DNA of 64,000 nt from JANNMJ01 sp031397815 (GTDB taxonomy: Bacteria > Bacteroidota > Bacteroidia > Cytophagales > Hymenobacteraceae): positions 6,669 through 70,668 of the forward strand of contig JANNMJ010000004.1 of NCBI GenBank assembly GCA_031397815.1. The letters run 5' to 3'. Each line of letters starts with the position of its first letter. The first letter of the stretch is position 1. Under the pieces are notes generated by a model. The model was given only the letters and a program-made list of their open reading frames with translations. It was not told the DNA's origin and did not search any database. Below are positions 17,901-25,362 of the stretch, piece after piece. A program made the translations under genes and the position numbers.

Positions 17901-18997
17901 TTTTCGTGTCGGCTCAGCTCCAGATTTTCTTCATCGTCCTGACCACCACCATCGAGATTGATTCGAGCAACGGCATCTCCGTCGATGGCAGCTTGGGCAA
18001 GATTGTGGTCTGGAACGAAAGCTTCTTCAGCCTCACCGACAGCACCGGCACCACCGGCCCGTACCTCTCCCTCTCGACCTACGACCAGCCGACCAAGCCC
18101 GCGCCGTACAACCAAAAGCACTTCCTGCTTTCGGCGAGCATCAATATTCTGGGGCTGATTGCGGAGAATGCGTACGTCAACATCAGCTCAGCGGGGCTGG
18201 ATATTGAGATCGACCAGAAATCGGCGCTCATCGAGTACCAGATTAATGGCACGTTCAACGCCCTCGACAATTTCTCGCTCGGCGGGAGCGTGTACGTCGG
18301 GCTGAACCAGAACCTCAACCTCGGCGCCCTCGGCAATTACCAGATTGTGGCGCGCGTGGGCGGCGGCGTGGGCATCTCCTATATGAACAGCACGCCGTCG
18401 GCGCTGCTCAACGGGGCGGTGCAGTTTATGGGCGAAAGCCTGTCGTTCAGCGTTGACCTGACGGTGAATCTCAACGGCTTGGCGAACATCGCCGAGCTGG
18501 TGGTGGATGAGGTGACGCAGGCGATTCTCGCGTTCCTGAAAGACCCGTCGAAGTGGCTCGAAGCCATCGGGCAGGGCATCATCACAGGAATCGCCAACAC
18601 TGGTCAGGCCATCGGCGAGGTGTTGATGGACGTGTACGGCCTCGGCGCCGACGCTGCCGCCGCGCTCCTCGAAGCATTCAACTACCCGTTCAGCTTCATC
18701 CAAGACGCCATCAACGTCTTCAACAACCACGGCGATGTGAACATGCACATCGACAATATGTACGGCTCGCACATCGACGACGCGGGCGCCGCGCACCAGG
18801 ATGCCCCCGGTCAGCACACCGACAACCCCGGAACCCACCAAGACCAAAACGGCTACGGCGGGCACATCGACCAAACCAGCGTGCCGCACAACGACTCCGG
18901 GACCGCCCACACCGACATCCCCGGTACGCCGCATAACGACCAGGCCAGCAGCCATCAGGACCAAACCGACCACGCCGACAACGGCAAACCAAAGTAA
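14957..18997 (+). CDS. giant beta-rich protein with C-terminal His-x-Asp tail (1346 aa)
   Basis: Residues 1-1250 are low in Cys and charged residues and rich in Ser/Thr/Gly/Leu, with long runs of predicted beta strands and recurring patterns such as LTGSLTISGLGSL and LSGTAAFLGFNLLANYDLSG; no known domain was recognised and no signal peptide is visible. The tail from residue 1258 is different: twelve His-x-Asp motifs (x = G, I, I, Q, T, Q, I, N, T, N, Q, A) about 6-9 residues apart, separated by Gly/Pro/Asn/Ser-rich linkers. Every His of the tail is part of a motif. The stop lies 6 nt before a radical SAM/SPASM gene. The simplest reading is a large carrier fused to a multi-site substrate tail, each His-x-Asp being one modification unit. 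A metal-binding tail is the main alternative. Confidence 0.85.
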   Translation: MLPQDLQAIVAKEFNTTAATLTVNPADFGSSSTAIAAFLTNSVGIAQLALTSVQQLTAPDGSFMFQGTASGIPDSLSGTATMATVIYSLLNAEPTLVLAFQIPAPTTTGFATFFPKVAGTSLGDFQITAPPTAQFIFSSYDHTETTLVAGQSLALITGLNFYGPVLPGGSSLQIVDLLFGQFLTTNAIGPVQNQTYGPTMALTLAMPASLDKFFTSLSLPVTLSLVSDFAPDGSSYKAGIMAAVSFSLGSQSGLTISSLLPTNGQPWTTITGEFTNVTLPGPAELARWIGGTGNDLTTLIPPDLNTGLNINSVSISITNTVPPTLAAVSLGVSTATGAGWNVIPGVLNISDVGAELNIYTPFNSATRKATLLLSGSANFPSAQPIVTFEVGATLPRGFIAVTQSPTTPVNLIDLAGYFIPAVKSVAEVATFTLTNLQLSADTTTSPVQYGVGGTVTGSFAFNFGGAESVAVASLSFQLGNNGPSNTMAGQLSGTAAFLGFNLLANYDLSGSFLIDSRIPNMTIDLASVTSRLVGDTSMNAFTWLPTFNFSQTEFLIKHDSTGSTMLSLRTDLQVNALPTLALFFVVQRDQGKWGFAAGIDLPLNGISEFPGLSGLKPFDDVFKLTGLGMVISTMSLAGYQFPGSENFTDPTLNTKSLTIPKAVPGIQAGLYAFATADLSLNQNTQMMQSFLNIDAQIGVSLFLGANPTQNAQLTVYLPLVNIEDNIVFSGSFGGGIIQGELMLFLTGSLTISGLGSLTNNQDLIFATTLAIVENGAFVSGTMQGVLNFDVIKLENLALEIGISFEGIPSLGVACTIYAPSVNNFNSSVAIFVDTSAPQKSMVAGSVSDTNLADLMQATIGQLVTIPPEFATVLGQVSVQGDPTQSFTVPATLATSLDNQDMAAVGAAFAAQGHPIPSGQQQVHLVVSTPGQSWYLTTFASGSVIQHYELTLAGSVINVGYEAQFYLAPANTMIGTLTFPQGFFVSAQLQIFFIVLTTTIEIDSSNGISVDGSLGKIVVWNESFFSLTDSTGTTGPYLSLSTYDQPTKPAPYNQKHFLLSASINILGLIAENAYVNISSAGLDIEIDQKSALIEYQINGTFNALDNFSLGGSVYVGLNQNLNLGALGNYQIVARVGGGVGISYMNSTPSALLNGAVQFMGESLSFSVDLTVNLNGLANIAELVVDEVTQAILAFLKDPSKWLEAIGQGIITGIANTGQAIGEVLMDVYGLGADAAAALLEAFNYPFSFIQDAINVFNNHGDVNMHIDNMYGSHIDDAGAAHQDAPGQHTDNPGTHQDQNGYGGHIDQTSVPHNDSGTAHTDIPGTPHNDQASSHQDQTDHADNGKPK
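18728..18979 (+). repeat. coding repeat: twelve His-x-Asp motifs
   Basis: Residues 1258-1341 of the giant protein. Motifs in order: HGD, HID, HID, HQD, HTD, HQD, HID, HND, HTD, HND, HQD, HAD. The linkers vary in length and codons, so this is conserved at protein level rather than a recent DNA duplication. Confidence 0.9.
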
Positions 18998-19003
18998 CGC
19001 CTG

Positions 19004-20224
19004 ATGAGCCTCGAACTCCGCCCTTACGGTGTGGCCTGCAATCTGGCGTGCACCTACTGTTACCAACAGCCCCAGCGCGACGCCGGTAACACCGCCCGCC
19101 CGTATGATTTGGACCGCATGAAGGCCGCCGTCGTGAAAGCCGGCGGCGGGCCGTTCGTGCTCTTCGGCGGCGAGCCGCTGCTTCTGCCGATGGATGATTT
19201 AGAGGAGCTATTTCGGTGGGGTTTCGAGCAATACGGCCGGAACAGCATCCAGACGAACGGCACTCTCGTGACGGCCGCGCACATCGCGCTCTTTCACCGG
19301 TACCGGGTGGAAGTGGGGGTTTCCATCGATGGGCCGGGCGCGCTCAACGATGTGCGCTTTGTGAAGAGCGCCGCCCGCACCCGCGCCGCGACCGAGCAAG
19401 TGGAAGCCGCCATCCGGCTGCTCGTGGCCGAAGGATTGACGCCGGGCCTGATCGTGACGCTCCACCGCGGCAACGCCCTGCCCGAACACCTGCCCGAGAT
19501 GGGCGCGTGGCTCCAATCCCTCGACCGCCTCGGCATCCGCACCGTGCGGCTGCACTTGCTGGAATCGGAAAACGCCGCCATCCGGCTCAGCCTCGGCCTC
19601 ACGGAAGCCGAAAACCTGACCGCGCTCACGTATTTCTTCCGCCTGCAAGCGGAGCTGAAAAACATCCGGTTCGATGTAGTGGAAGAGCTGAAAGCCCTCC
19701 TGCTCGGGCAAGACCGAAACGTGTCGTGCGTCTGGACCGCCTGCGACCCCTTCACCACCGCCGCCGTACAGGGCATCGAGGGCAACGGGCAGCGCAGCAA
19801 CTGCGGGCGCACCAACAAGGACGGCATTGACCAAGTGAAGGCCGATTATGCGGGGTTCGAGCGGTATCTGGTCTTGAATCAGATACCGCAGGAATACGGC
19901 GGCTGTCGCGATTGTCGGTTCTTCCTGTTCTGCAAAGGCCAATGCCCCGGCACCGCCATCGACGGCGACTGGCGCAACCGCACCGAGCACTGCGCGGTCT
20001 GGAAAGAGCTGTTCGCGCTAGCCGAAGCGCAGCTCGTGGCGGCCGGCAAAACGCCCATCTCGCTCGATGTCCCCACCCGCACGTACCTCGAACAGCAGTT
20101 CCTACTCCTGTGGCGCAACCGGCGGAACACGCACATCTACCGCCTTCTAGAATGGAAAAACCGGCCTCAGCAGCAAGCGCAACCTCAACAGCAAACCCAA
20201 CCTTATGAGCAGCTTGTGGACTGA
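19004..20224 (+). CDS. radical SAM/SPASM peptide maturase
   Basis: 406 residues. The SAM-cluster motif CxxxCxxC is near the N-terminus (Cys12, Cys16, Cys19 in CNLACTYCYQ), followed by the GGEPLL element and SIDGPG typical of the fold. The C-terminal region has the Cys spacing of a SPASM domain binding auxiliary 4Fe-4S clusters: Cys242, 247, 267, then GGCRDCRFFLFCKGQCPG (Cys301, 304, 310, 314) and Cys330. Enzymes of this build install thioether, C-C or cyclophane links in ribosomal peptides. No RRE/PqqD-like leader-binding domain is evident. It starts 6 nt after the giant His-x-Asp protein and overlaps the next gene by 20 nt, so the tail is its likely substrate. The C-terminus has a Gln/Pro-rich stretch of unknown use. 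Confidence 0.92.
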   Translation: MSLELRPYGVACNLACTYCYQQPQRDAGNTARPYDLDRMKAAVVKAGGGPFVLFGGEPLLLPMDDLEELFRWGFEQYGRNSIQTNGTLVTAAHIALFHRYRVEVGVSIDGPGALNDVRFVKSAARTRAATEQVEAAIRLLVAEGLTPGLIVTLHRGNALPEHLPEMGAWLQSLDRLGIRTVRLHLLESENAAIRLSLGLTEAENLTALTYFFRLQAELKNIRFDVVEELKALLLGQDRNVSCVWTACDPFTTAAVQGIEGNGQRSNCGRTNKDGIDQVKADYAGFERYLVLNQIPQEYGGCRDCRFFLFCKGQCPGTAIDGDWRNRTEHCAVWKELFALAEAQLVAAGKTPISLDVPTRTYLEQQFLLLWRNRRNTHIYRLLEWKNRPQQQAQPQQQTQPYEQLVD

Positions 20225-21101
20225 GCTACGCCCGATTACCGGCGTCGAGCTACCGCATTTCCTCCGCCTGCAATGGGTCGGCGACGAAGCCCGCGCCCAC
20301 TGGGAACCGATTCTGGAACATGCCCTAACGGCTGGGTTCTGGACCATCGGGCCGCGCCTTCGTCGGGGTCCGGCGCAGGTGGAAGTTCACGCCGTGCGCC
20401 CCACCCGGCTGCACAGCTTCCGCGAGGCGGTATTACGCCAAGGGCTTCATTTTCAGCTGATAGAAGAGGGTTTGCCCGAATCGATGGTGCGGGGACTACC
20501 CCTGCCCTGTCGCTACCTCAGCACGGTGGCACCCGATACCTACGCCGTGGCCGCGCAAACCTTCCTCCTCGACGCCTTCGCCGACGCCTGCGCCCTTGGT
20601 GATACCGCCATCCTGCAATCGCTGACCGGGTGCCCCGAAACCCCTCCCCTCAGCACCACCCCTGACCCCGTGCTGCAAGCGTGGCTACGCGCCGCCCCAG
20701 AACCGGATGAGCGGCAAGCGGCGCGCTATATCTGGCGAATCACCACCGAGCCAGCAGCCCTAGCAGCCCGCTTGCTCGCGCTCAACTATCTGGGCCTGAA
20801 TATGCTCGCCAACGCAGATTCAGACGAAAACCTGCTCCACGAACCCACGCACGGAGAACAGGCGCTCGCCGATATCGCGCAGCAGCAGCCCGCCGTGGCC
20901 GATGCCTTGGCGCAGCTCCTGAGCCTACCGGTCCAGCTATCGGCGTATCACGGGATTATGGAAGTCAAGACCCCCGTCTTCAAATTCATCACCCGCACCG
21001 ACGCCTGCCAAACGCAAATCGACGTTCGTATCGGCACCGGCACCGAGCCGGTCCACGCCGGGGCGCGCGGCCTGCGGTTCCCATACCGGCGGTGCGCGTG
21101 A
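20205..21101 (+). CDS. unrecognised partner of the radical SAM maturase (298 aa)
   Basis: Starts inside the maturase gene (20-nt overlap), so production is coupled. The protein has no signal peptide or membrane segment. The first 90 residues (FLRLQWVGDEARAHWEPIL, VEVHAVRPTRLHSFREAVL) and a helical middle part are all I can describe; no family was recognised. By analogy with other radical SAM peptide systems it could be a substrate-recruiting or assisting protein, but the sequence does not prove it. Confidence 0.8.
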   Translation: MSSLWTELRPITGVELPHFLRLQWVGDEARAHWEPILEHALTAGFWTIGPRLRRGPAQVEVHAVRPTRLHSFREAVLRQGLHFQLIEEGLPESMVRGLPLPCRYLSTVAPDTYAVAAQTFLLDAFADACALGDTAILQSLTGCPETPPLSTTPDPVLQAWLRAAPEPDERQAARYIWRITTEPAALAARLLALNYLGLNMLANADSDENLLHEPTHGEQALADIAQQQPAVADALAQLLSLPVQLSAYHGIMEVKTPVFKFITRTDACQTQIDVRIGTGTEPVHAGARGLRFPYRRCA

Positions 21102-21148
21102 GGGCTGGGGATACTACTTTGTAGCTCCCGACGAATCCTCTCCTCCTT

Positions 21149-22486
21149 ATGCAAACTCTCGGCTTGGCGCTTTCCGGTGGCGGTTATCGGGCGGCGGCTT
21201 ATCACCTCGGCACGCTCAATAAGCTCCACGAGCTTCGGATTCTTGCCCGCGTCAACGTACTCTCGACTATTTCGGGCGGCTCCATTACGGGGGCCGCTTA
21301 CGCGCTGCACGACGGCGAATACCCCGCGTTTCACGCCGAGATGCGGCACAAGCTCCTGACGTGCAGCACGATTGGCGCCGTTCTGCGCACGCCGCGCATT
21401 CTGCTGCCGCTGGTGCTCATCGTGAGCATTTTGGTCGGGCTGATTTATATCCTCTTCACCCCTTGGGCGTGGACGGTTTTGTTCCTATTACCGCTGTTTC
21501 TATTCCTGCTGCTGCGCTTCCAGTTCCGCCTGCTCCCCATCAGCGAGGCCATCGAAGCGGCTTACGACAAGTTTTTCTTCCAGAAACGCACCCTCCCCGA
21601 CCTCAAAGGGCCGTTAATGGCCATCGGCTCCTCGAATCTGCAAACGGGGCGGCCGTTCACCTTCTCCGCAGATCGGATGGGCGATTCGACCTACGCCTAC
21701 TACCAGCCGCCGATCAAATTCACGCCGGTCGGGTTCCCGGTTGCGCGGGCGGTCGTGGCGTCGTCGTGCGTGCCGTTCGCCTTCACTCCCATCCATATCG
21801 CCCCGGAATTCTACCAAAACGCCACCGACGACGGCCGCGCCGTCGATGACCCTACGGATGGCGGCCTGTATCAAGACGAGCTTATCCGCGTCGCTCCGCG
21901 CCTCATCGACGGCGGCGTCTACGATAATCAAGGCCTTCAGAAGCTCACCCAGCCCCGAAGCAGGTACGAGTGCCAAACGATCATCATCTCCGACGCCGGT
22001 CGGCGCCTCACCATCGCCGGTCAGTATCATAACACCGTCACGCTCCTGCTCCGCACCGTCGATCTGTTCATGAACCGCATCAAGAACGTGCAGATGGCGA
22101 ATCTGCTCTACCGGCCCAACGGTCAATCCACCCGCTCCATCGCGTATCAGTCGCTGGGCTGGCGCTTGGAAGAATGTATTCCCCGCTTCATCGAAAACCT
22201 CGCAGAGGGCAACATCCCTGCCGCCACAGTAGCCGCTCACCAACTCAATCCGGAGTGGGTTGCGCGCCCCCGCCGGTACAAAGCCAAGCTGCAAGCCGCC
22301 CTAGCAGCTCGCGTCGATTACCCCGCCCTGGAAGACCGCAACCTATCGAAAACCGAGTGGCAAATGGCCTGCAACGTCGGCACCAATCTCACCTGCCTAC
22401 GCCCCACCGAGCTAGACGCGCTCATCCGTCACGCCGAGAATATGACCGAGCTGCAAGTCCGGCTATATTGCCCGCAGCTGTTGTGA
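21149..22486 (+). CDS. patatin-like phospholipase with membrane hairpin
   Basis: 445 residues. The N-terminal LGLALSGGGYRAAAYHLGTL supplies the oxyanion-hole glycines; the nucleophile is Ser45 in ISGGSITGAA, and the dyad Asp is Asp254 in LIDGGVYDNQG, the typical DGG/DGGV element. Between them, about residues 86-127, is a long hydrophobic stretch interrupted by PWAW that could form a membrane hairpin, so the enzyme is probably held at the inner membrane. Family members hydrolyse acyl esters of phospholipids. A near-consensus -7 box (TACTTTG) lies about 28 nt upstream, so it may be transcribed separately from the RiPP-like genes. It is the last host gene before the prophage. Confidence 0.9.
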   Translation: MQTLGLALSGGGYRAAAYHLGTLNKLHELRILARVNVLSTISGGSITGAAYALHDGEYPAFHAEMRHKLLTCSTIGAVLRTPRILLPLVLIVSILVGLIYILFTPWAWTVLFLLPLFLFLLLRFQFRLLPISEAIEAAYDKFFFQKRTLPDLKGPLMAIGSSNLQTGRPFTFSADRMGDSTYAYYQPPIKFTPVGFPVARAVVASSCVPFAFTPIHIAPEFYQNATDDGRAVDDPTDGGLYQDELIRVAPRLIDGGVYDNQGLQKLTQPRSRYECQTIIISDAGRRLTIAGQYHNTVTLLLRTVDLFMNRIKNVQMANLLYRPNGQSTRSIAYQSLGWRLEECIPRFIENLAEGNIPAATVAAHQLNPEWVARPRRYKAKLQAALAARVDYPALEDRNLSKTEWQMACNVGTNLTCLRPTELDALIRHAENMTELQVRLYCPQLL

Positions 22487-22578
22487 GGGGGGGCTGAGAA
22501 GCAGTTTCTCATTTCTTTCAAAAAGCCCAAGGGCAAAAACAGAGAGATAAACTATTCCACTCTCGTGTTCCAGAAATA

Positions 22579-22614
22579 AAAAAGCCCTTCTGGAGCAAAC
22601 CAGAGGGGCTTTTT
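22579..22614. terminator. bidirectional Rho-independent terminator at host/prophage border
   Basis: AAAAAGCCCTTCTGG (22579-22593) pairs with CCAGAGGGGCTTTTT (22600-22614), a 15-bp stem with one G-T pair and T/A runs on both sides. It can end both the lipase transcript and the leftward prophage transcript. Confidence 0.85.
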
Positions 22615-22625
22615 GCGGTCCGGAC

Positions 22626-22666
22626 GGGGCTTGTAAACACCATTGATTTACAAGGACTTAAGCCCC
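22626..22666. repeat. nested inverted repeat at the prophage left border
   Basis: Inner arms CTTGTAAA (22630-22637) and TTTACAAG (22647-22654) sit inside outer arms GGGGCTT (22626-22632) and AAGCCCC (22660-22666). It overlaps the stop of the leftmost prophage gene. It may be a second terminator or part of an attachment site; no matching sequence was found near the right end. Confidence 0.45.
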
Positions 22667-22921
22667 GTGCGTGAAATGAGCGTGAAACGGCTCGAAGAAG
22701 CGCGCCAGCGGCAGCGAGCATAGCTCAGCAGCCGCACCCAACTCTTGCACGTACCAGCGGCCGTCGTTGTGGTCGCGGATGTGCGCCCAGCACTGGCCGA
22801 TGCTCAGCAGCTCGTCGCTGGCTACGTCGTAGCGCGTGCCGTGCTCGTTGACCAGGTACAAGTCGCCAGCATCAGCTGCTGCCAATACCAGCTCGCGGAT
22901 GTCAGTTTGGAAGCGGGCCAT
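22658..22921 (-). CDS. small prophage protein downstream of the repressor (87 aa)
   Basis: Translated with the HTH regulator on the minus strand (20-nt overlap). The sequence (MARFQTDIRELVLAAADAGD, then QCWAHIRDHNDGRWYVQELG) shows no known domain. Position suggests a lysogeny-maintenance or anti-repressor role, but nothing in the sequence proves it. Confidence 0.7.
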   Translation of the reverse strand: MARFQTDIRELVLAAADAGDLYLVNEHGTRYDVASDELLSIGQCWAHIRDHNDGRWYVQELGAAAELCSLPLARFFEPFHAHFTHGA

Positions 22922-23282
22922 AGACGCGTTGATAGGATTCGATGGTTTCGTAAGCGTTGATCAGCTTCTGCTGAGTCGCGGTGAGGTGCGCCTGAATCTT
23001 GCCCAACTCCTCTCGACATAGGCTCAAAGCGCTGAAGCCTGCAGCAGGCTCCGTGACAATGCTGTATACATCTTCGGACAGTCCCTTGAACTCGCGGACG
23101 TAATCCCAGCCGATGACTTTGGCAGCCCGGTCGACCGTCTCGATATCGAGGTCTTCCTTCTTAAAGTACTGATACAGCGTGCTCCTGCTTACTCCTAGTC
23201 GTTCTGCTAGGTGGCTAACGGGATAGCCTTTTTTCCGGACGGCAGCTTCCAGAGCGCCGCCACGGTTGGTGGGCGTTTTCAT
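22902..23282 (-). CDS. HTH transcriptional regulator, likely prophage repressor
   Basis: 126 residues from the ATG at 23282 (MKTPTNRGGALEAAVRKKG); a TTG nine bases upstream is a less likely start. Residues about 8-60 form a Cro/CI-like helix-turn-helix (VSHLAERLGVSRSTLYQYFK). The C-terminal part (about 80-126) is helical and could mediate dimerisation; there is no LexA/CI-type protease domain. It is transcribed away from the early lytic operon, as a phage repressor is. The intervening region carries the operator TTTGTCGTACAAA and a partial palindrome ACACTTGTGT, both repeated elsewhere in the prophage, so this protein is the best candidate to bind them. Confidence 0.82.
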   Translation of the reverse strand: MKTPTNRGGALEAAVRKKGYPVSHLAERLGVSRSTLYQYFKKEDLDIETVDRAAKVIGWDYVREFKGLSEDVYSIVTEPAAGFSALSLCREELGKIQAHLTATQQKLINAYETIESYQRVYGPLPN

Positions 23283-23330
23283 AGTGGACAAAGGAAGGAG
23301 GTATAGTGTAGCGAAGTTTTGACAAAATTT

Positions 23331-23366
23331 CAGACACTTGTGTTTGATTTGTCGTACAAACTATGC
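23331..23366. promoter_or_regulatory. divergent control region with repressor operators
   Basis: CAGACACTTGTGTTTGATTT at 23331-23350 is matched at 19 of 20 bases by 33203-33222. It runs into the operator TTTGTCGTACAAA (23348-23360). On the minus strand a -7-like TAGTTTG overlaps the operator's right end, so repressor binding here would affect its own promoter and the rightward one. Confidence 0.6.
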
Positions 23367-23467
23367 ACTTTTGTACGGTCATCTTTTCAGTAGTGTATGG
23401 GTCTGTTTTTAAAAGCAGTCACCTAGCCCGACAAAAGACGCGCCACCAACATCCCCCATTCCTTTTT

Positions 23468-23719
23468 ATGAAAGTCAGAAACCGGGTTAAAACCCTTCTG
23501 AACGAGGCCGGACTCGAAAGCGTCCGGCCGACCGAAAAGCTACTGAGCGATACGCTCGGCGGTATGTCCCTGATCCGGTTCAACCAGATCTGGGATAACA
23601 GCAGCAAGACGGAGCTGAGCATCTATGAGGTGCGCTGCTTGGAAACGTGGCTCAACAAGCTATTCGGCCATGAGGTGGAAGTCCTCGAGCCATCCACCAC
23701 GGCAGTTGCTCACGGCTAA
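23468..23719 (+). CDS. small early prophage protein (83 aa), possibly DNA-binding
   Basis: The ATG at 23468 was chosen (MKVRNRVKTLLNEAGLESVR) since the longer frame runs into the control region. First gene rightward of the repressor, the position of Cro-type proteins. It is basic at the N-terminus and helical (LSDTLGGMSLIRFNQIWDN), compatible with a small HTH, but no firm family match can be made. Its stop overlaps the next start by one base. Confidence 0.65.
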   Translation: MKVRNRVKTLLNEAGLESVRPTEKLLSDTLGGMSLIRFNQIWDNSSKTELSIYEVRCLETWLNKLFGHEVEVLEPSTTAVAHG

Positions 23720-23949
23720 TGCTAGTGGTGCTCACGTCCACGACGCTGGAGCGGCTTAGCCTCGACCAGCTCCGCAAGCTGCAGGCATTCCTGCAGCTGC
23801 TACTCGATGCACTGGACCAGTACCAGCTGCTCTACATCGAGATCGGTCAGCAGGACGCTTGGCGCTATGAGCAGGAGCTGGTACGCGAGGCGATGGCCAT
23901 CTGCAAGAAGCAGCGGCGTGAGATGATCGAAGATGTCAAGAACCTATAA
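23719..23949 (+). CDS. small helical early protein (76 aa)
   Basis: Entirely helical by sequence character, Leu/Gln-rich in the first half (LRKLQAFLQLLLDALDQYQL) and basic at the end (CKKQRREMIEDVKNL). Translated with the preceding gene (TAATG overlap). No family recognised. Confidence 0.6.
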   Translation: MLVVLTSTTLERLSLDQLRKLQAFLQLLLDALDQYQLLYIEIGQQDAWRYEQELVREAMAICKKQRREMIEDVKNL

Positions 23950-23961
23950 ACCCTGCGAGCA

Positions 23962-24171
23962 ATGACGATTTTCAACCAAACCAAGCTCACCGTGTCCCTT
24001 GTGGATGCCCTTCGGGTGCTCTTCGGGAAGGCTATTCATCTGACAACCGAGATCGATGTAGCTACCGAAGTGGAAGTAGTTGCGACGCGGCAGACAGTCC
24101 GCGTTGACCGTTGGCGAAAGCCCTCCGCAAAAGCGAAAGGCTTCTCTTCTACCCCTCGTACCGAGCTATGA
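23962..24171 (+). CDS. small early prophage protein (69 aa)
   Basis: No domain recognised; the first 50 residues look like a small folded unit and the last 20 are basic and Ser/Lys-rich. Its stop overlaps the next start (ATGA), consistent with one tightly packed early operon. Confidence 0.5.
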   Translation: MTIFNQTKLTVSLVDALRVLFGKAIHLTTEIDVATEVEVVATRQTVRVDRWRKPSAKAKGFSSTPRTEL

Positions 24172-24353
24172 GTCAGGAAGAGAAAATCCGCACCCTCCGC
24201 GCCGATAAAGCCTACATCGAGCAGCAGATCGAAGAGCTGCACAGGACAGGGGCCGCGACCTATACCCGCGACCAGCTCCGCAACCGCCTCGGAACACTGG
24301 AGGAACAGCGAGACGCAAAAGAGCGCGATATCCAATCGCTCCTCAATCCTTAA
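24168..24353 (+). CDS. small coiled-coil early protein (61 aa)
   Basis: Start ATG 24168 chosen over an upstream in-frame ATG because of the 4-nt overlap with the preceding stop. MSQEEKIRTLRADKAYIEQQ and a second charged helix (LGTLEEQRDAKERDIQSL) suggest a two-helix coiled coil. Function unknown. Confidence 0.6.
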   Translation: MSQEEKIRTLRADKAYIEQQIEELHRTGAATYTRDQLRNRLGTLEEQRDAKERDIQSLLNP

Positions 24354-24374
24354 TTTTTTTTCAACCCAAACCCC

Positions 24375-24638
24375 ATGCTTACCTACAAAAACGCCGGGCA
24401 ATTAGCGCAACTCCTTAAAGAGGAGAAGCATTTTCTCAATGAATACATCGAGCTGATCGACGGCTACGCAGCCGCCGGTGGTGCTCAGGATGACCGTAGC
24501 AAGCGGGTCTTCCTCAACCAGCCGCATGTCCGGGAAATCGCGGAAACGCTCGATAACCGCCGGGCTGCGATTCGCCGGATTGCTGGTCACGATATGGGTG
24601 CTCAAATCCTCACCTTAACCAGCCGCCACCATGCTTAG
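24375..24638 (+). CDS. small early prophage protein (87 aa)
   Basis: Helical, charged protein without a recognised domain (QLAQLLKEEKHFLNEYIELI). It overlaps the next gene by 8 nt. Confidence 0.6.
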   Translation: MLTYKNAGQLAQLLKEEKHFLNEYIELIDGYAAAGGAQDDRSKRVFLNQPHVREIAETLDNRRAAIRRIAGHDMGAQILTLTSRHHA

Positions 24639-25362
24639 CGAACGCGCCAAATGGCTGCTGGCGGGCAATCTGCACAGCAACGACACCCATTACATCGAGT
24701 CGTTCGGCGCTCCCTCCGACAAGCTCGAATACCTGGTTACTTACCACGAGTACAGAACCACCGAGCTGCGACAGGCTGTCTGCCGCTATATCGCGACGGA
24801 TAGCGAATGCTCTGGTGGCTTCATGACAACCCTGACCGAAGCGTGCTGGGTGACGCGGGTAGTATCCTGGCAGCCACTCGTCGGCACAGCCGGCAACTGG
24901 GAAGGTCTGGGTGATGGTATCCTGCTTGAGCGGTGTGATGACACAACGCCAGCGGAGCCGCAATCTGTCGAATGCCCGCTCTGCCTCGGTACAGGCGAAT
25001 TAGATGACCAAATCTGCCGACGCTGTGATGGAAGTGGCGAATTAGAAGACGATCCTAACTATGATCCGGCCGACGACTTCTATGACGATTCTGAGCAGCC
25101 AGACTTTGATAATAATCATCCGGATGATCCATCTAGCGCCGCATTTGAGCCTACGGAAGCAAAGCAGGAGTTAGCTCCGATCATCATTTGTTTATCTCCT
25201 GAAACCGCTTCTATGCTTCTGGTTCTATCAGAAGAAGTCGTGGAGCTGCAGGCGTTTGGGCCGCATACGGAGGCTTTCTCAGCATTAAATCAGGCTATTA
25301 AACGCGAGTTTAAGCCTTCTGCAGAAGGTCAGGATTTTTCTACACCGACAGGCGATGAATAG
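24631..25362 (+). CDS. early protein with DnaJ-type zinc-finger repeat (243 aa)
   Basis: Two CxxCxGxG units, CPLCLGTG and CRRCDGSG (about residues 113-134), form one DnaJ-like zinc-binding module. It is followed by a strongly acidic linker (about 135-180) and a C-terminal domain. The N-terminal 100 residues are unrecognised. No J domain is present, so this is not a DnaJ homologue but a phage protein using the same zinc ribbon, probably to bind protein or nucleic acid. Confidence 0.75.
   Translation: MLSERAKWLLAGNLHSNDTHYIESFGAPSDKLEYLVTYHEYRTTELRQAVCRYIATDSECSGGFMTTLTEACWVTRVVSWQPLVGTAGNWEGLGDGILLERCDDTTPAEPQSVECPLCLGTGELDDQICRRCDGSGELEDDPNYDPADDFYDDSEQPDFDNNHPDDPSSAAFEPTEAKQELAPIIICLSPETASMLLVLSEEVVELQAFGPHTEAFSALNQAIKREFKPSAEGQDFSTPTGDE

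Noticed and set aside
18188..19066. 292-aa minus-strand ORF with Val/Gly repeats
   Set aside because: The repeats are the reverse complement of the His-x-Asp tail; the plus frame has the operon context and motif regularity.
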